Assembly: GCA_028289455.1 (NCBI GenBank)
Contig: JANQPN010000031.1
Location: forward strand, 19,751 to 83,750
Direction of reading: 5' to 3'
Source of the DNA: Wenzhouxiangellaceae bacterium
Lineage (GTDB): Bacteria; Pseudomonadota; Gammaproteobacteria; Xanthomonadales; Wenzhouxiangellaceae
Length of the DNA: 64,000 nucleotides
A model generated the notes under the pieces. The model was not told the DNA's origin. It saw only the letters and a list, made by a program, of their open reading frames with translations, and did not search any database. A program made the position numbers and the translations under genes. This document shows, one piece after another, positions 38,110 to 47,691 of the stretch (the stretch's first letter is position 1; the number at the start of each line of letters is the position of its first letter).

Positions 38110-40662
38110 ATGGCAGAAATGGCTCGCGAAATCCTGTCCGTTAATCTCGAAGACGAGATGAAACAATCCTACCTGGATTACGCCATGAGCGTAATTGTGG
38201 GGCGGGCATTACCGGATGTCCGGGATGGTCTCAAGCCGGTACACCGACGGGTTTTGTTTGCGATGCGCGAGCTGGGCAATGACTGGAACAAGGCCTATAA
38301 AAAATCTGCCCGTGTAGTTGGTGACGTGATTGGTAAATACCATCCGCATGGCGAGTCAGCGGTGTACGACACCATTGTGCGCATGGCGCAGCCGTTTTCG
38401 ATGCGTTACATGCTGGTTGACGGTCAGGGTAACTTTGGCTCGGTTGATGGTGATTCACCTGCGGCGATGCGTTACACCGAAGTGCGCATGGACAAGCTGG
38501 CGCACCAGCTGTTGGCTGATCTCGAAAAAGACACGGTCAACTTCAGCCCTAACTACGATGAATCAGAACATGAACCGGTGGTATTGCCGACTCGTATTCC
38601 CAACCTGCTGGTCAATGGCACCACCGGTATTGCAGTGGGGATGGCCACCAATATCCCACCGCATAATCTGACAGAAGTCATTAATGCAACACTGGCGCTG
38701 CAGGAAGACAGCGGCCTGAGCACAGCTGAACTAATGGAATACCTGCCGGGGCCGGATTTCCCCACCGCCGGTATTATCAACGGCGCTGCCGGTATCCGGG
38801 AAGCTTATGAAACCGGGCGTGGCCGCATATACATGCGCGCCCGTACCCATATCGAAGATGAAAACGGCCGGCAATCGATTATTGTCGATGAGCTGCCATA
38901 CCAGGTAAATAAAGCCAATCTGCTGAAAAAAATCGCTGATCTGGTCAAAGAGAAAAAAATCGAAGGCATCAGTGGCACAAACCTGAGGGATGAGTCCGAT
39001 AAGGACGGCATGCGCATGGTGATTGGCCTGAAGCAGGGTGAAGTTGCTGAAGTGGTATTAAACCAGCTGTTCAGCATGACTCAGTTGCAATGTGTATTCG
39101 GTATCAACATGGTGGCTTTAATCGACAGTCGCCCCAGGCTGTTGAACTTGAAAGAGATACTCGATGCTTTCCTGCGGCATCGGCGTGATGTAGTGACCCG
39201 CCGCACATTATTTGAGCTAAGGAAAGCCCGTTCGCGCGCACATATCCTGGAAGGGTTAACAGTAGCGCTGGCCAACGTTGACGAAGTTATTGCACTGATC
39301 AAGGCAGCGCCCAATCCAGCGGAGGCTCGTGCGCGGTTGCAGCAACGTCGCTGGGATCCAGGCTTGGTGAAAGCTCTGCTGGGTGCGGAAGGCGCAGAGA
39401 TGTCCCGCCCTGAAGACCTGTCGATTGAAATCGGCATGCATCAGGATGGTTATCAGTTATCCGAGAAACAGGCTCAGGCGATTCTGGAACTGAGGCTGCA
39501 GAAACTGACCAGCCTGGAACAGGACAAGTTGACCGACGAGTACCGTGAAATTCTGGACAATATCCGTGAACTGCTGCGTATTCTGGCAGAGCCGGATGTC
39601 ATGCAGCAGGTTATCCGCGATGAACTGCTGGAAATCCGTGAGCAGTTTGGTGATGAGCGCCGTACCGAAATACTCGAACAGCAGCTGAATCTCAGCATGG
39701 AAGATCTGATCGCAGAAGAAGATGTGGTGGTAACCCTATCGCATGGTGGTTATGCCAAAACGCAAAGTCTGGAACGTTATCAGGCTCAGCGGCGCGGTGG
39801 CCGTGGACGTTCTGCTACCAAGATGAAAGATGAAGATTTCATTGAACGCCTGTGGGTAACCAATACCCATGATACGCTGCTGTGTTTTTCCAGTACCGGC
39901 AAGGTTTACTGGATCAAGGTGTATGAACTGCCACAGGCCAGTCACGCCAGTCGTGGTAAGCCGTTCGTTAATTTGCTGCCGCTGGAAGAAGGCGAACGCA
40001 TCAACGCTGTATTGCCGGTGCGTGACTTCCCGGACGATCAGTTTGTGTTCTTTTCGACTGCATCGGGCACGGTCAAGAAAACACCACTGGCCGACTACTC
40101 GCGGCCACGCGCAAATGGTATCTGGGCGATAGATCTGGTTGAAGGCGATACACTGATTAATGTGGAATTGACCGATGGCACCAAGGATATTTTATTGTTT
40201 GCCAATAACGGTAAGTCAGTGCGCTTTAATGAGACCGATGCTCGACCCATGGGCAGGGTGGCTCGAGGCGTGCGCGGCATCCGGCTGAAGTCCGGTGAGC
40301 AGGTTGTATCGATGCAGGTTGCCGATCCGGATCAGGACCTGTTGATGGCGACTGAAAATGGCTACGGCAAACGGACCAGTCTGGAAGAATTCCCGGTGCA
40401 CCGCCGGGGTGGGCAGGGTGTGATTGCTGTTCAGGTTTCAGAACGCAATGGTGCATTGGTTGATGCGCTGAGTGTCAGTGAAGATGATGATGTGATGCTG
40501 ATCAGCAATGGCGGCACACTGGTGCGTACGCCTGCGAATGAAATTTCTCGATTGGGGCGCAATACGCAGGGGGTAACCCTGATTCGCCTGGGCGACGGGG
40601 AACAGCTGGTCGGATTGGCTGGCGTGGCTGCAATCGGCGAAGATGATGAAAGCGACGTCTAG
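38110..40662 (+). CDS. gyrA: DNA gyrase subunit A
   Basis: An 850-residue type II topoisomerase subunit that breaks and rejoins DNA while introducing negative supercoils. The catalytic Tyr122 is in AMRYTEVRM. The quinolone-resistance region reads G81-E82-S83-A84-V85-Y86-D87, with Ser83 and Asp87 as in susceptible E. coli. The C-terminal DNA-wrapping beta-pinwheel begins after the GyrA box QRRGGRG. It has its own promoter and terminator, so it is likely transcribed alone. Starts with ATG and a GGA Shine-Dalgarno. Confidence 0.99.
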   Translation: MAEMAREILSVNLEDEMKQSYLDYAMSVIVGRALPDVRDGLKPVHRRVLFAMRELGNDWNKAYKKSARVVGDVIGKYHPHGESAVYDTIVRMAQPFSMRYMLVDGQGNFGSVDGDSPAAMRYTEVRMDKLAHQLLADLEKDTVNFSPNYDESEHEPVVLPTRIPNLLVNGTTGIAVGMATNIPPHNLTEVINATLALQEDSGLSTAELMEYLPGPDFPTAGIINGAAGIREAYETGRGRIYMRARTHIEDENGRQSIIVDELPYQVNKANLLKKIADLVKEKKIEGISGTNLRDESDKDGMRMVIGLKQGEVAEVVLNQLFSMTQLQCVFGINMVALIDSRPRLLNLKEILDAFLRHRRDVVTRRTLFELRKARSRAHILEGLTVALANVDEVIALIKAAPNPAEARARLQQRRWDPGLVKALLGAEGAEMSRPEDLSIEIGMHQDGYQLSEKQAQAILELRLQKLTSLEQDKLTDEYREILDNIRELLRILAEPDVMQQVIRDELLEIREQFGDERRTEILEQQLNLSMEDLIAEEDVVVTLSHGGYAKTQSLERYQAQRRGGRGRSATKMKDEDFIERLWVTNTHDTLLCFSSTGKVYWIKVYELPQASHASRGKPFVNLLPLEEGERINAVLPVRDFPDDQFVFFSTASGTVKKTPLADYSRPRANGIWAIDLVEGDTLINVELTDGTKDILLFANNGKSVRFNETDARPMGRVARGVRGIRLKSGEQVVSMQVADPDQDLLMATENGYGKRTSLEEFPVHRRGGQGVIAVQVSERNGALVDALSVSEDDDVMLISNGGTLVRTPANEISRLGRNTQGVTLIRLGDGEQLVGLAGVAAIGEDDESDV

Positions 40663-40708
40663 CAGGTTTACCTCTGCAACCGGGTTATGACAGCTTGATA
40701 AATTTGCG

Positions 40709-40735
40709 GGTGCAGGGGGTTCTGCACCTGTTTTT
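40709..40735 (+). terminator. Rho-independent terminator of gyrA
   Basis: A 7-base-pair stem (GGTGCAG 40709-40715 with CTGCACC 40722-40728) with a 6-base loop, followed by TG and a run of five T. It lies 46 bases after the gyrA stop codon. Confidence 0.85.
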
Positions 40736-40745
40736 GTACGGGTGA

Positions 40746-41123
40746 TTACCCGGCTATATCTTCAGCGAACACCAGCATATAGCCATCCGGGTCGCGCACG
40801 GCGATCTCCTTCATTCCATATTCCTGCCTAATTTCCGGGCCATGAATGATATCTGCGCCTTTTTCCAGCAAATCCGCATAATACGCATCCAGCCCTTCGC
40901 ACCAGAAATAGGCATCCCAGCAGTCATCAAGGCCATTGGGTCTGGGCGATTTGCTGTCTGCCTGATTCAGCATGACCATAAAGCCATCTTTCTGCGGCAT
41001 AGCAAAGCAGGGCGGTTCACCCCACAGATCAGGCTCACTAAATTCCAGTGTATCGACGTAATAGCGAACAGACTTAATCAGATCGCTGACAAAAAAATGC
41101 GGAGCAGAGGATACGATTTTCAT
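40746..41123 (-). CDS. VOC/glyoxalase family protein
   Basis: A 125-residue VOC-fold protein. The opening PHFFVSDLIKSVRYYVDTLEF and the closing EIAVRDPDGYMLVFAED show the two repeated half-domains; an FWCEGLDAYYADLLEKGA segment lies between. Substrate unknown. It overlaps the thioesterase gene upstream by 4 bases, which in turn overlaps a DUF418 gene, so these three form a tight minus-strand operon. The protein is not closely similar to the other two VOC proteins in the window. Confidence 0.88.
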   Translation of the reverse strand: MKIVSSAPHFFVSDLIKSVRYYVDTLEFSEPDLWGEPPCFAMPQKDGFMVMLNQADSKSPRPNGLDDCWDAYFWCEGLDAYYADLLEKGADIIHGPEIRQEYGMKEIAVRDPDGYMLVFAEDIAG

Positions 41124-41593
41124 TGATCAGTAGCATTGAGGTCGTTGGTATAGCCCATGGCATCTTCCAGTGGCATCTTGCTGCGCACAAATATGCCGTT
41201 GCCCCTGCCTATTTCCCGGTTTTCCGAATCGTAAACTACTGATTCAGCAATAAACTGAGTCCTGTTGGCATTGACTACACGGCCTTGTGCACGCAGTTTT
41301 CCTGAGGATACCGGTCGGGTCAGATAGGTGGTAAATGAAGTAGTCAGCACAAAAAAATCCTTTTCCAATGAATTAGCGGCGAAAAAAGCGGCATCATCCA
41401 ACATCTTGAAGTATACAGAGCCATGAACCGCATGAGCTGCATGGTGAAATTTCCGGGATAATTCAATTTCTATACTGGCTTCTCCATGGGCTACCGTCAT
41501 CTTGGGCTGATAAAAATCATTAATCGGTGCATTGGCATACATGATTTCCAGCCTGCGAAAATGTTGTTCCCGGGTCATCAATCTATCCGTCAA
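41120..41593 (-). CDS. PaaI-type hotdog thioesterase
   Basis: A 157-residue hotdog-fold protein of the PaaI/acyl-CoA thioesterase type. The family core is HAAHAVHGSVYFKMLDDAAFFAAN, where the HG and the following Asp correspond to the active-site region, then TTSFTTYLTRPVSSGKLRAQG. Predicted to hydrolyse an acyl- or aryl-CoA; substrate unknown. Middle gene of the DUF418-thioesterase-VOC operon: it overlaps the upstream gene by 11 bases and the downstream one by 4. Confidence 0.88.
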   Translation of the reverse strand: MTDRLMTREQHFRRLEIMYANAPINDFYQPKMTVAHGEASIEIELSRKFHHAAHAVHGSVYFKMLDDAAFFAANSLEKDFFVLTTSFTTYLTRPVSSGKLRAQGRVVNANRTQFIAESVVYDSENREIGRGNGIFVRSKMPLEDAMGYTNDLNATDQ

Positions 41594-42818
41594 GTCGTTT
41601 CATGGGTTGGCGCTTCCAATAGGTCAGGCTGCGCCATACCCACTCCAGCGGACCGAAACGATAGCGCGCCAGCCACAGTGGTGCAATCCACAATTGCAAT
41701 ATCCAGATGGCAATAACAATCAGAATCTGCTGATAACGCTGTACTTCGCCGAACAAGCCCAACCCATGGCCGTAGAATATCAATGTGCAGATCACTGTTT
41801 GCAGTATGTAATTGGAGAATGCTGTTCTGCCAACCGCAGAAAGTCTGTGTTGCAATGAAACCAGGACCTTGCCCTGAATAATCAGCAGTACCAGCGCAAC
41901 ATAGGCCATCGCCATAAAAATACTGCCCCAGTAATTGAACTGGCTGCCGATATACATGCTGTATTCCATTGAAAAGTTTTGTTCGAAATTCCTGGTTAAT
42001 CCAATAATAATAATAGCCAAGCCCAGAGCGGCATTCACGACCAGCATTTTCCAGTAAAACCGTGCATTTTTACCTGCACTCAGTATTCCCCATTTATACA
42101 GTGCCATACCGATCAGCATCATCCCGCCGGCGCGCCAGACAAAGACGCTGAGAAACACAAAGGATTGAAGAAAGAATGCTTCTGCAGAACGGAATGGCAT
42201 TTGCTGCAGCCAACTGCCCTGATAAGCAGCGATCTCTGCATTGAGAAGTTCTTGGTCGGGGCTCCAGGCCTGAATAATTTGAGCAGTAGCATCCGCTGGA
42301 AAGTGGTCCATGCTGAAACCTGTCATCAAATAAAATATTGATGAAACTGATGCGAAAATCATGCCGGTGATCAACAATGCCTTTGCTGATCTGTTTCTGA
42401 ACAGATATACCCAAAAACCGCACAATGCATAGGCGACCAGTATATCTCCGTACCACAGTGCATAGGCATGGATAAGGCCGAATAACAGCAGCCAAAAAGT
42501 ACGCCGGTAATGCAGAGCTGCGGAATAGCCGGTTTTTGCTGCTGCGCGTTCTGCAAACACACACACGCCTGCACCGAACAGCATCGAGAATATGCTCATG
42601 AATTTCTGATCGGCAAAAATATGGCTGACTAACCATGTATAAAGATTCAGACCTGCCAGGTCACCATAGGCGGTCGGGTTCAGATAAGCAGCGCCGGGCA
42701 TTGAAAATGACTGGATATTCATAACCAGTATGCCGAGCAGGGCAAAGCCGCGCAGAATATCGATGCTGGTAATCCGGTTGACTGTGTCTATTGGTTGGGA
42801 AGCTGGATTGTTTTTCAT
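41583..42818 (-). CDS. DUF418 (YeiB-like) membrane protein
   Basis: A 411-residue polytopic inner-membrane protein of the DUF418/YeiB family. The N-terminal signature RITSIDILRGFALLGILVMNIQSF is clear, and the C-terminal DUF418 part contains GRTAFSNYILQTVICTLIFYG and the GPLEWVWRSLTYWK end. About ten hydrophobic segments. The family is related to acyltransferase-like membrane proteins; function not established. First gene of the three-gene overlapping operon. Confidence 0.92.
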   Translation of the reverse strand: MKNNPASQPIDTVNRITSIDILRGFALLGILVMNIQSFSMPGAAYLNPTAYGDLAGLNLYTWLVSHIFADQKFMSIFSMLFGAGVCVFAERAAAKTGYSAALHYRRTFWLLLFGLIHAYALWYGDILVAYALCGFWVYLFRNRSAKALLITGMIFASVSSIFYLMTGFSMDHFPADATAQIIQAWSPDQELLNAEIAAYQGSWLQQMPFRSAEAFFLQSFVFLSVFVWRAGGMMLIGMALYKWGILSAGKNARFYWKMLVVNAALGLAIIIIGLTRNFEQNFSMEYSMYIGSQFNYWGSIFMAMAYVALVLLIIQGKVLVSLQHRLSAVGRTAFSNYILQTVICTLIFYGHGLGLFGEVQRYQQILIVIAIWILQLWIAPLWLARYRFGPLEWVWRSLTYWKRQPMKRLDG

Positions 42819-42948
42819 AGGGTTTGTTAATTCTTAGGTACAGTCTGATTTCAAGCGTGGTACTGATGTCATAATGTTTGAGCAGATATCATAAACTACG
42901 CTGAAATTTTTGAAGTTTTTACCAACCCGTTTGGACTTTGCAGGAACT

Positions 42949-43788
42949 ATGCTTAACAACACCCAGATTAAACAATTCCATGATCAGGGTTTTCTGGTAT
43001 TGGAAAAGGCGATTGCTCAGGGACACATTGCCAGCATCATGCAGGCGGCGCAGGATATAGTGGCTGATTTCGATATTGACCGGCACCAGACGGTATTTTC
43101 CACCACAGACCGTGATGCTGACCGGGATGATTATTTCTTTGATTCAGCCGAAGCGGTGCACTGTTTTTTGGAGGAAGGTGCGCTGGATGCCAATGGACAG
43201 CTGACCTGCCCGAAGCACCTGGCTATCAACAAAATTGGCCATGCCATGCATGATCTGGTGCCCGAGTTTACAGCGTTCTGCCGTCTGGCGGTTATCGGGC
43301 AGGTCCTGCGGGAAATCGGTTATCTCGATCCTCAGCTTTGGCAGAGCATGTATATTTTCAAGCAGCCCGGTATCGGTGGAGAGGTCCGGTGGCATCAGGA
43401 TGCCAGTTACCTGATCACAAAACCGGCCTGTGTAACCGGTATCTGGGTGGCACTTGAAGATGCGCATCAGGGCAATGGCTGTTTGTGGGTACAGCCGGGG
43501 CATCACCGGTCTCCGTTGCGGGAAATCTATCAGGTGGACTGGCAACAGCGAAGTGGTGTGCTAACCCGTGTGGATGATACACCCTGGAGTGACAATAACG
43601 ATGCCATCCCATTAGAAGTGCCGGCTGGAAGTATGGTGTTGTTTAATGACCATCTGCCGCATTACAGCTCGCAGAATTATTCGGCTGAGTCCAGGCAGGC
43701 TTTCACCATGCACGTTGCGGAAAGCAGCAGCAGCTGGCTGCCGGAAAACTGGCTGCAACGCAATAAGCTTGGTGAGTTTTGTCTTTAG
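42949..43788 (+). CDS. Phytanoyl-CoA dioxygenase (PhyH) family protein
   Basis: A 279-residue Fe(II)/2-oxoglutarate-dependent oxygenase. It begins with the family pattern IKQFHDQGFLVLEKAI. The iron ligands are His149 and Asp151 (RWHQDASYL), and a distal His in LFNDHLPHYSSQN (235 or 238); Arg249 is the likely 2-oxoglutarate contact. Bacterial members hydroxylate lipids, osmolytes and other small molecules; the substrate here is unknown. The ATG at 42949 with an AGGA just upstream is preferred to the TTG at 42910. Single-gene unit. Confidence 0.9.
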   Translation: MLNNTQIKQFHDQGFLVLEKAIAQGHIASIMQAAQDIVADFDIDRHQTVFSTTDRDADRDDYFFDSAEAVHCFLEEGALDANGQLTCPKHLAINKIGHAMHDLVPEFTAFCRLAVIGQVLREIGYLDPQLWQSMYIFKQPGIGGEVRWHQDASYLITKPACVTGIWVALEDAHQGNGCLWVQPGHHRSPLREIYQVDWQQRSGVLTRVDDTPWSDNNDAIPLEVPAGSMVLFNDHLPHYSSQNYSAESRQAFTMHVAESSSSWLPENWLQRNKLGEFCL

Positions 43789-43912
43789 AAAGTGACGGTT
43801 TATGGCTGATTTGTCAGCTGGTTGCATAATCCAGCCGGGAATGCGGTTAAACTAAGTGCTGAAGAAATCCATCCTGGTGCAGTCATCACCGCAGTAACCT
43901 GAGGAGAAACCG

Positions 43913-45232
43913 ATGAAACAATGTTTGGTCTGCCTGCTGGCGGCTTTAATGTTTTCCACATCATCTGTACTTGCTGATGATCTTAACACTGAAATCGCCG
44001 AAGACTATAACAGCCATCTTGGTGAGCTGTTCGATCATTTTCACCGTAATCCCGAATTATCTCTGGTTGAGTTTGAAACCGCCAGGCGCATAGCCAGTGA
44101 GCTTCGTGCAGTAGGCTTTGAGGTGACCGAAGGTGTAGGTGGAACCGGAGTCGTGGCAATTATGGAAAACGGCGAAGGCCCCATGGTCATGATGAGGGCT
44201 GATATGGATGGCCTGCCGGTCGAGGAAAAATCTGGTCTGCCGAATGCCTCCAAGGCTACGCAGATAGATCCGATCACCGGCAACGAAGTCTATACCATGC
44301 ACGCCTGCGGGCATGATGTGCATATCACCAGCCTGGTCGGCACAGCGCGTCAAATGGCGGCACGTAAAGACCAGTGGAGCGGCACTTTGATGCTGGTTGG
44401 ACAACCTGCTGAAGAACGGATTATCGGTGCCCGGGCAATGAAGGAGGACGGTATCTGGGAGCGCTTCGGGCAGCCGGATTATGCACTGGCTTTCCATGTA
44501 TCGTCGAATGATGTTGCCGGCGTGATCAATGTATCGGAAGGCAGCCCATATGCCGGGGCTGACACAGTGGATATCATTGTGCATGGGGTAGGTTCGCATG
44601 GCGCGCATCCGCACAGAGGGAAGGACCCGGTGGTGCTCGGCAGCCAGATTGTTCTGGCACTGCAGACACTGGTAGCGCGAGAGCTTTCACCACGCGACCC
44701 TGGTGTGGTGACGGTTGGTTCATTTCATGCGGGCACCAAGCACAACATCATCTCTGATCGCGCAGAACTGCAGCTGACTGTGCGTAATACCAGTACCGAA
44801 ACCCGTGAATTACTGTTGAATGGCATTAAGCGGATTGCCGAAAATATGGGCCGGGTAGCCGGATTACCGGAGGATAAACTCCCTGAAGTGATCATTTCTG
44901 AGGAGAGCGTACCGCCTACCATCAATGATCCGGTGCTGGCGCGGCGCCTGAAACAGGCATGGTCAGCAGCAATGGGTGAAGATGCAGTCATTGATAAACC
45001 AACCAAAGGCATGGGGGCAGAAGATTTTCCATTCTTTACAGTTGATCCGGCTATTACCAGTGTTTACTGGGCAATTGGCGGAACCCCTGCAGAAGATTTT
45101 GAACGCGAAGCAGCCGGCGGAGCACCGGTACCCAGCCATCATTCGCCGCTGTTTAAGATATCGGCTGAGCCCTCGGTCCGGGCTGGCGTGGAATCAACTG
45201 TGGTTGCTTTGATGGAGTTGATGGGGAGCTAA
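43913..45232 (+). CDS. Exported M20-family amidohydrolase (peptidase M20D)
   Basis: A 439-residue metal-dependent amidohydrolase with a signal peptide (about 1-21, VLA-DDLN). The M20D metal site is seen in MHACGHDVH (Cys132, His134) and GQPAEERIIGA (Glu167/168), with GMGAEDFPFF near the C-terminus; a dimerisation domain interrupts the core. Relatives remove acyl groups from amino acids or hydrolyse hippurate-like substrates. A GAGGAGA Shine-Dalgarno precedes the ATG. It is convergent with the subtilase gene. Confidence 0.94.
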   Translation: MKQCLVCLLAALMFSTSSVLADDLNTEIAEDYNSHLGELFDHFHRNPELSLVEFETARRIASELRAVGFEVTEGVGGTGVVAIMENGEGPMVMMRADMDGLPVEEKSGLPNASKATQIDPITGNEVYTMHACGHDVHITSLVGTARQMAARKDQWSGTLMLVGQPAEERIIGARAMKEDGIWERFGQPDYALAFHVSSNDVAGVINVSEGSPYAGADTVDIIVHGVGSHGAHPHRGKDPVVLGSQIVLALQTLVARELSPRDPGVVTVGSFHAGTKHNIISDRAELQLTVRNTSTETRELLLNGIKRIAENMGRVAGLPEDKLPEVIISEESVPPTINDPVLARRLKQAWSAAMGEDAVIDKPTKGMGAEDFPFFTVDPAITSVYWAIGGTPAEDFEREAAGGAPVPSHHSPLFKISAEPSVRAGVESTVVALMELMGS

Positions 45233-45276
45233 GATAACCAGTTTTAGGTTAACTTTTAACTGGATGGTTAATGGGA

Positions 45277-45301
45277 ACAGGCGTGGCAATGCCACGCCTG
45301 T
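45277..45301. terminator. Hairpin between convergent amidohydrolase and subtilase genes
   Basis: An 11-base-pair perfect stem (45277-45287 with 45291-45301) around a 3-base loop, between two convergent genes and 12 bases from the subtilase stop. No T run follows on either strand, so it is terminator-like rather than canonical. Confidence 0.6.
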
Positions 45302-45312
45302 CACAATGGATT

Positions 45313-47592
45313 TTACCGGGTAACAGCTTCAAAGCCGGTGGATAACATAATTTCTTCCAGCATTTCGCAGTTGGAACAAACCAGGGCAAAGTCCTGATCG
45401 GTACTATCGCCGTTGTAAAACACCGCATCTCCGGAGATGTTTGTGGCCTGCACCCGAATGGTTGCAACACCACCGCCCATCACGAAAACATTTTCCATAT
45501 TGTTCAATGCATCGGCAGAGCCTCCGCTGACCGATTGGCCATTATCGAAAACGTTGCCCAGGTAGGTGTCTCCGCCGGTTTGCACAATCAGGTCTAAATC
45601 GTTGACCAGCGCCGGGTTGGCGCCTACCGCTCCCGGGGCATCGCTCCATACCAGGGTTACTTTTAATGGTTCAGCAGGATTGTCAATGCCAACGGTAATA
45701 ACCCATTCTTCACCGGTATTACCCAGAACCTGCTCCTGATCAAAAAACTGAAAAGGTGTAGACGCTTCAAACAGATTGCTCAACGTGACCCGTCCCCAGC
45801 CTTCATCAAAATTGGGAATCGGAGGCGCGCCGGTGATGTCTGTGGCAGTGTTAATCAGCAGCGCTTTGCCCATCGCTGGACTCGGATTAGCGCCAGCATT
45901 GTCGTTACGCCACCATTCGGTGATCAGTGTCAGCGACCCAGCGGCGTGAGGTGAAGCCATACTGGTTCCGGTGCAGAAGGAATACAGGCCATTGGTGCCG
46001 CCGATGGCGTTCGTGCATTGGCTGGCACCTGCATTCCTTGTTGAGCCGACAGTTTGGCCAGGTGCTGCGATGGTTGGAACAAAACGACCGTCCACTGCAG
46101 GCCCTCGGCTGCTGCTGTTGTACATGGCATCGATGTTATTGGTGACCCGCCAGGTCTGTGTGCCGGCAGTTACCACAACATTTTTTGCTTCTTTCGGAGC
46201 AGTCAGGGTGCTCGCACCAGGGCCAGAGTTACCCGCAGAGAAGACCACCATGAACGGCTCTGCAACGCTATCGGTATCGAAATTGCCGTCGCGCACGATG
46301 ATGTCATGGGTGCGCTCGGTAGCCTGGTAGCCGTGAGCCGTGCCTTCACCGCTGGTCCAACTGTTATTGGTGCCCACAGCATCATTCAGAACGGGGTTCT
46401 TGGTCAGCTCCTGCCAGCCTCCGGCGGGCGGCCAGGAGTTCTGTGTACCACAGATCGGGTTTTGTGCAAATATGCTGTAACCGGGTGCCACCCCCAGGCC
46501 ATAGCGATAACCGTCACTGTCGGCAAAGCCGGAAGTGGCATCTGCGCCGAGAATGCCGGCAACGTGGGTGCCGTGTCCGCCGGTATTGGGGTCGTTACCC
46601 GGGTCGGTTTCGATACAGCCCGGATAGTTATGGCCGCCTACAATTCTGCTGTTCAGGTCAGGGTGGGTGTAATCCACACCGGTATCGGTGATCGCCCAGA
46701 CGACGCCGGAACCATCCAGCCCGATGTCAGTCATCCAGGAGAAATAGTCCTGTTCGGGTTGTCCGCCCGGCTCAATATTACCGGCTACCACCTGTGAGCT
46801 GCTTTCATCTTCCAAACCGGGCTCGGGACTGGAGTAGCCAATCCAGATGACTTCCGGTAAAGCACTCAGCGCAGACAACTGTGAGGCAGAAATGCTGACT
46901 ATAGCATCCATCAGCTTGCGATCCGGCTGTGCCGGGAAGGCATTGATCACCAGGCCGCCGGCTGCCCGGATACGGTTGAGTACCTGCTCAGGATCACCGG
47001 TATTCAGAAAATGGATGTGAACGTTGTTGATAACACCGTTGAAGCGGTTCAGTTCACTGTTGATTTTAAATTCGGGGACAAAATCACCGGCCCAGCGCAC
47101 TACATCCATACTGCGAGCCTGTCCCAGGGAGGCCTCGTCACCAAGTACCAGAAAAGTATTGTGCGGGTAGTATTGGATAACTTCCAGACCATTGGCTTTA
47201 AGTGCTTCCAGCCATTGGTCCTGAAGTGGTGCGCGCATTTGCACCAGCGCCAGTTTGCTGCCATTGCCGGTTTCGGTTGCCGGCTGGTTCAATGCCTGCG
47301 GCGGTGTTTGCAGTGGATCAAAGCGCCAATCTAAAAAACTGATGACGCCTGCTTCCGGCACTTCGTCGAATTGGATACCGGACCGCTGCAGTTTGGCAAA
47401 CTCTGCCGCTGAGTATTCGAGCCAGACAAAAGTACCGTAGTCTGCGCGGAAAGTGGGGCTGATATTCATCGTATCCAGAGATCGAGCCTGTCCGGAGTCG
47501 ATGCGTACCGAATGGGTTGCTAACACCTGGGTGGTGAAGCAGGCGGCCAGTAATACGGCCGACAGTAATATGCGTGACGCTTGTTTAAGCAT
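45313..47592 (-). CDS. Secreted subtilisin-family (S8) protease with C-terminal beta-barrel
   Basis: A 759-residue exported serine protease. A signal peptide (about 1-25, ending VLA) is followed by a long propeptide. The catalytic triad is Asp (AITDTGVDYTHPDL), His (GHGTHVAGIL) and Ser (GTSMASPHAAG). The C-terminal region has LKVTLVWSDAPG and LVNDLDLIVQTGG, the pattern of the jelly-roll domain in KP-43-like alkaline proteases. The extreme C-terminus contains a Gly-Phe-Glu element also found in the 56664-58391 protein. AAGGAG Shine-Dalgarno supports the start. It follows the TPR lipoprotein gene on the same strand. Confidence 0.94.
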   Translation of the reverse strand: MLKQASRILLSAVLLAACFTTQVLATHSVRIDSGQARSLDTMNISPTFRADYGTFVWLEYSAAEFAKLQRSGIQFDEVPEAGVISFLDWRFDPLQTPPQALNQPATETGNGSKLALVQMRAPLQDQWLEALKANGLEVIQYYPHNTFLVLGDEASLGQARSMDVVRWAGDFVPEFKINSELNRFNGVINNVHIHFLNTGDPEQVLNRIRAAGGLVINAFPAQPDRKLMDAIVSISASQLSALSALPEVIWIGYSSPEPGLEDESSSQVVAGNIEPGGQPEQDYFSWMTDIGLDGSGVVWAITDTGVDYTHPDLNSRIVGGHNYPGCIETDPGNDPNTGGHGTHVAGILGADATSGFADSDGYRYGLGVAPGYSIFAQNPICGTQNSWPPAGGWQELTKNPVLNDAVGTNNSWTSGEGTAHGYQATERTHDIIVRDGNFDTDSVAEPFMVVFSAGNSGPGASTLTAPKEAKNVVVTAGTQTWRVTNNIDAMYNSSSRGPAVDGRFVPTIAAPGQTVGSTRNAGASQCTNAIGGTNGLYSFCTGTSMASPHAAGSLTLITEWWRNDNAGANPSPAMGKALLINTATDITGAPPIPNFDEGWGRVTLSNLFEASTPFQFFDQEQVLGNTGEEWVITVGIDNPAEPLKVTLVWSDAPGAVGANPALVNDLDLIVQTGGDTYLGNVFDNGQSVSGGSADALNNMENVFVMGGGVATIRVQATNISGDAVFYNGDSTDQDFALVCSNCEMLEEIMLSTGFEAVTR

Positions 47593-47691
47593 GTGTATGC
47601 TCCTTGCAAATAACGTCCGTATGCTATCACTTTGCGCGCGTACGGCAAAAAAATGTTAACTGCGCCGTCTTTTATAGCAGTGCCGGAAGCC

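Noticed and set aside
46054..46797. A 247-residue plus-strand ORF
   Set aside because: It is the antisense frame of the subtilase catalytic domain; the catalytic triad is on the minus strand.
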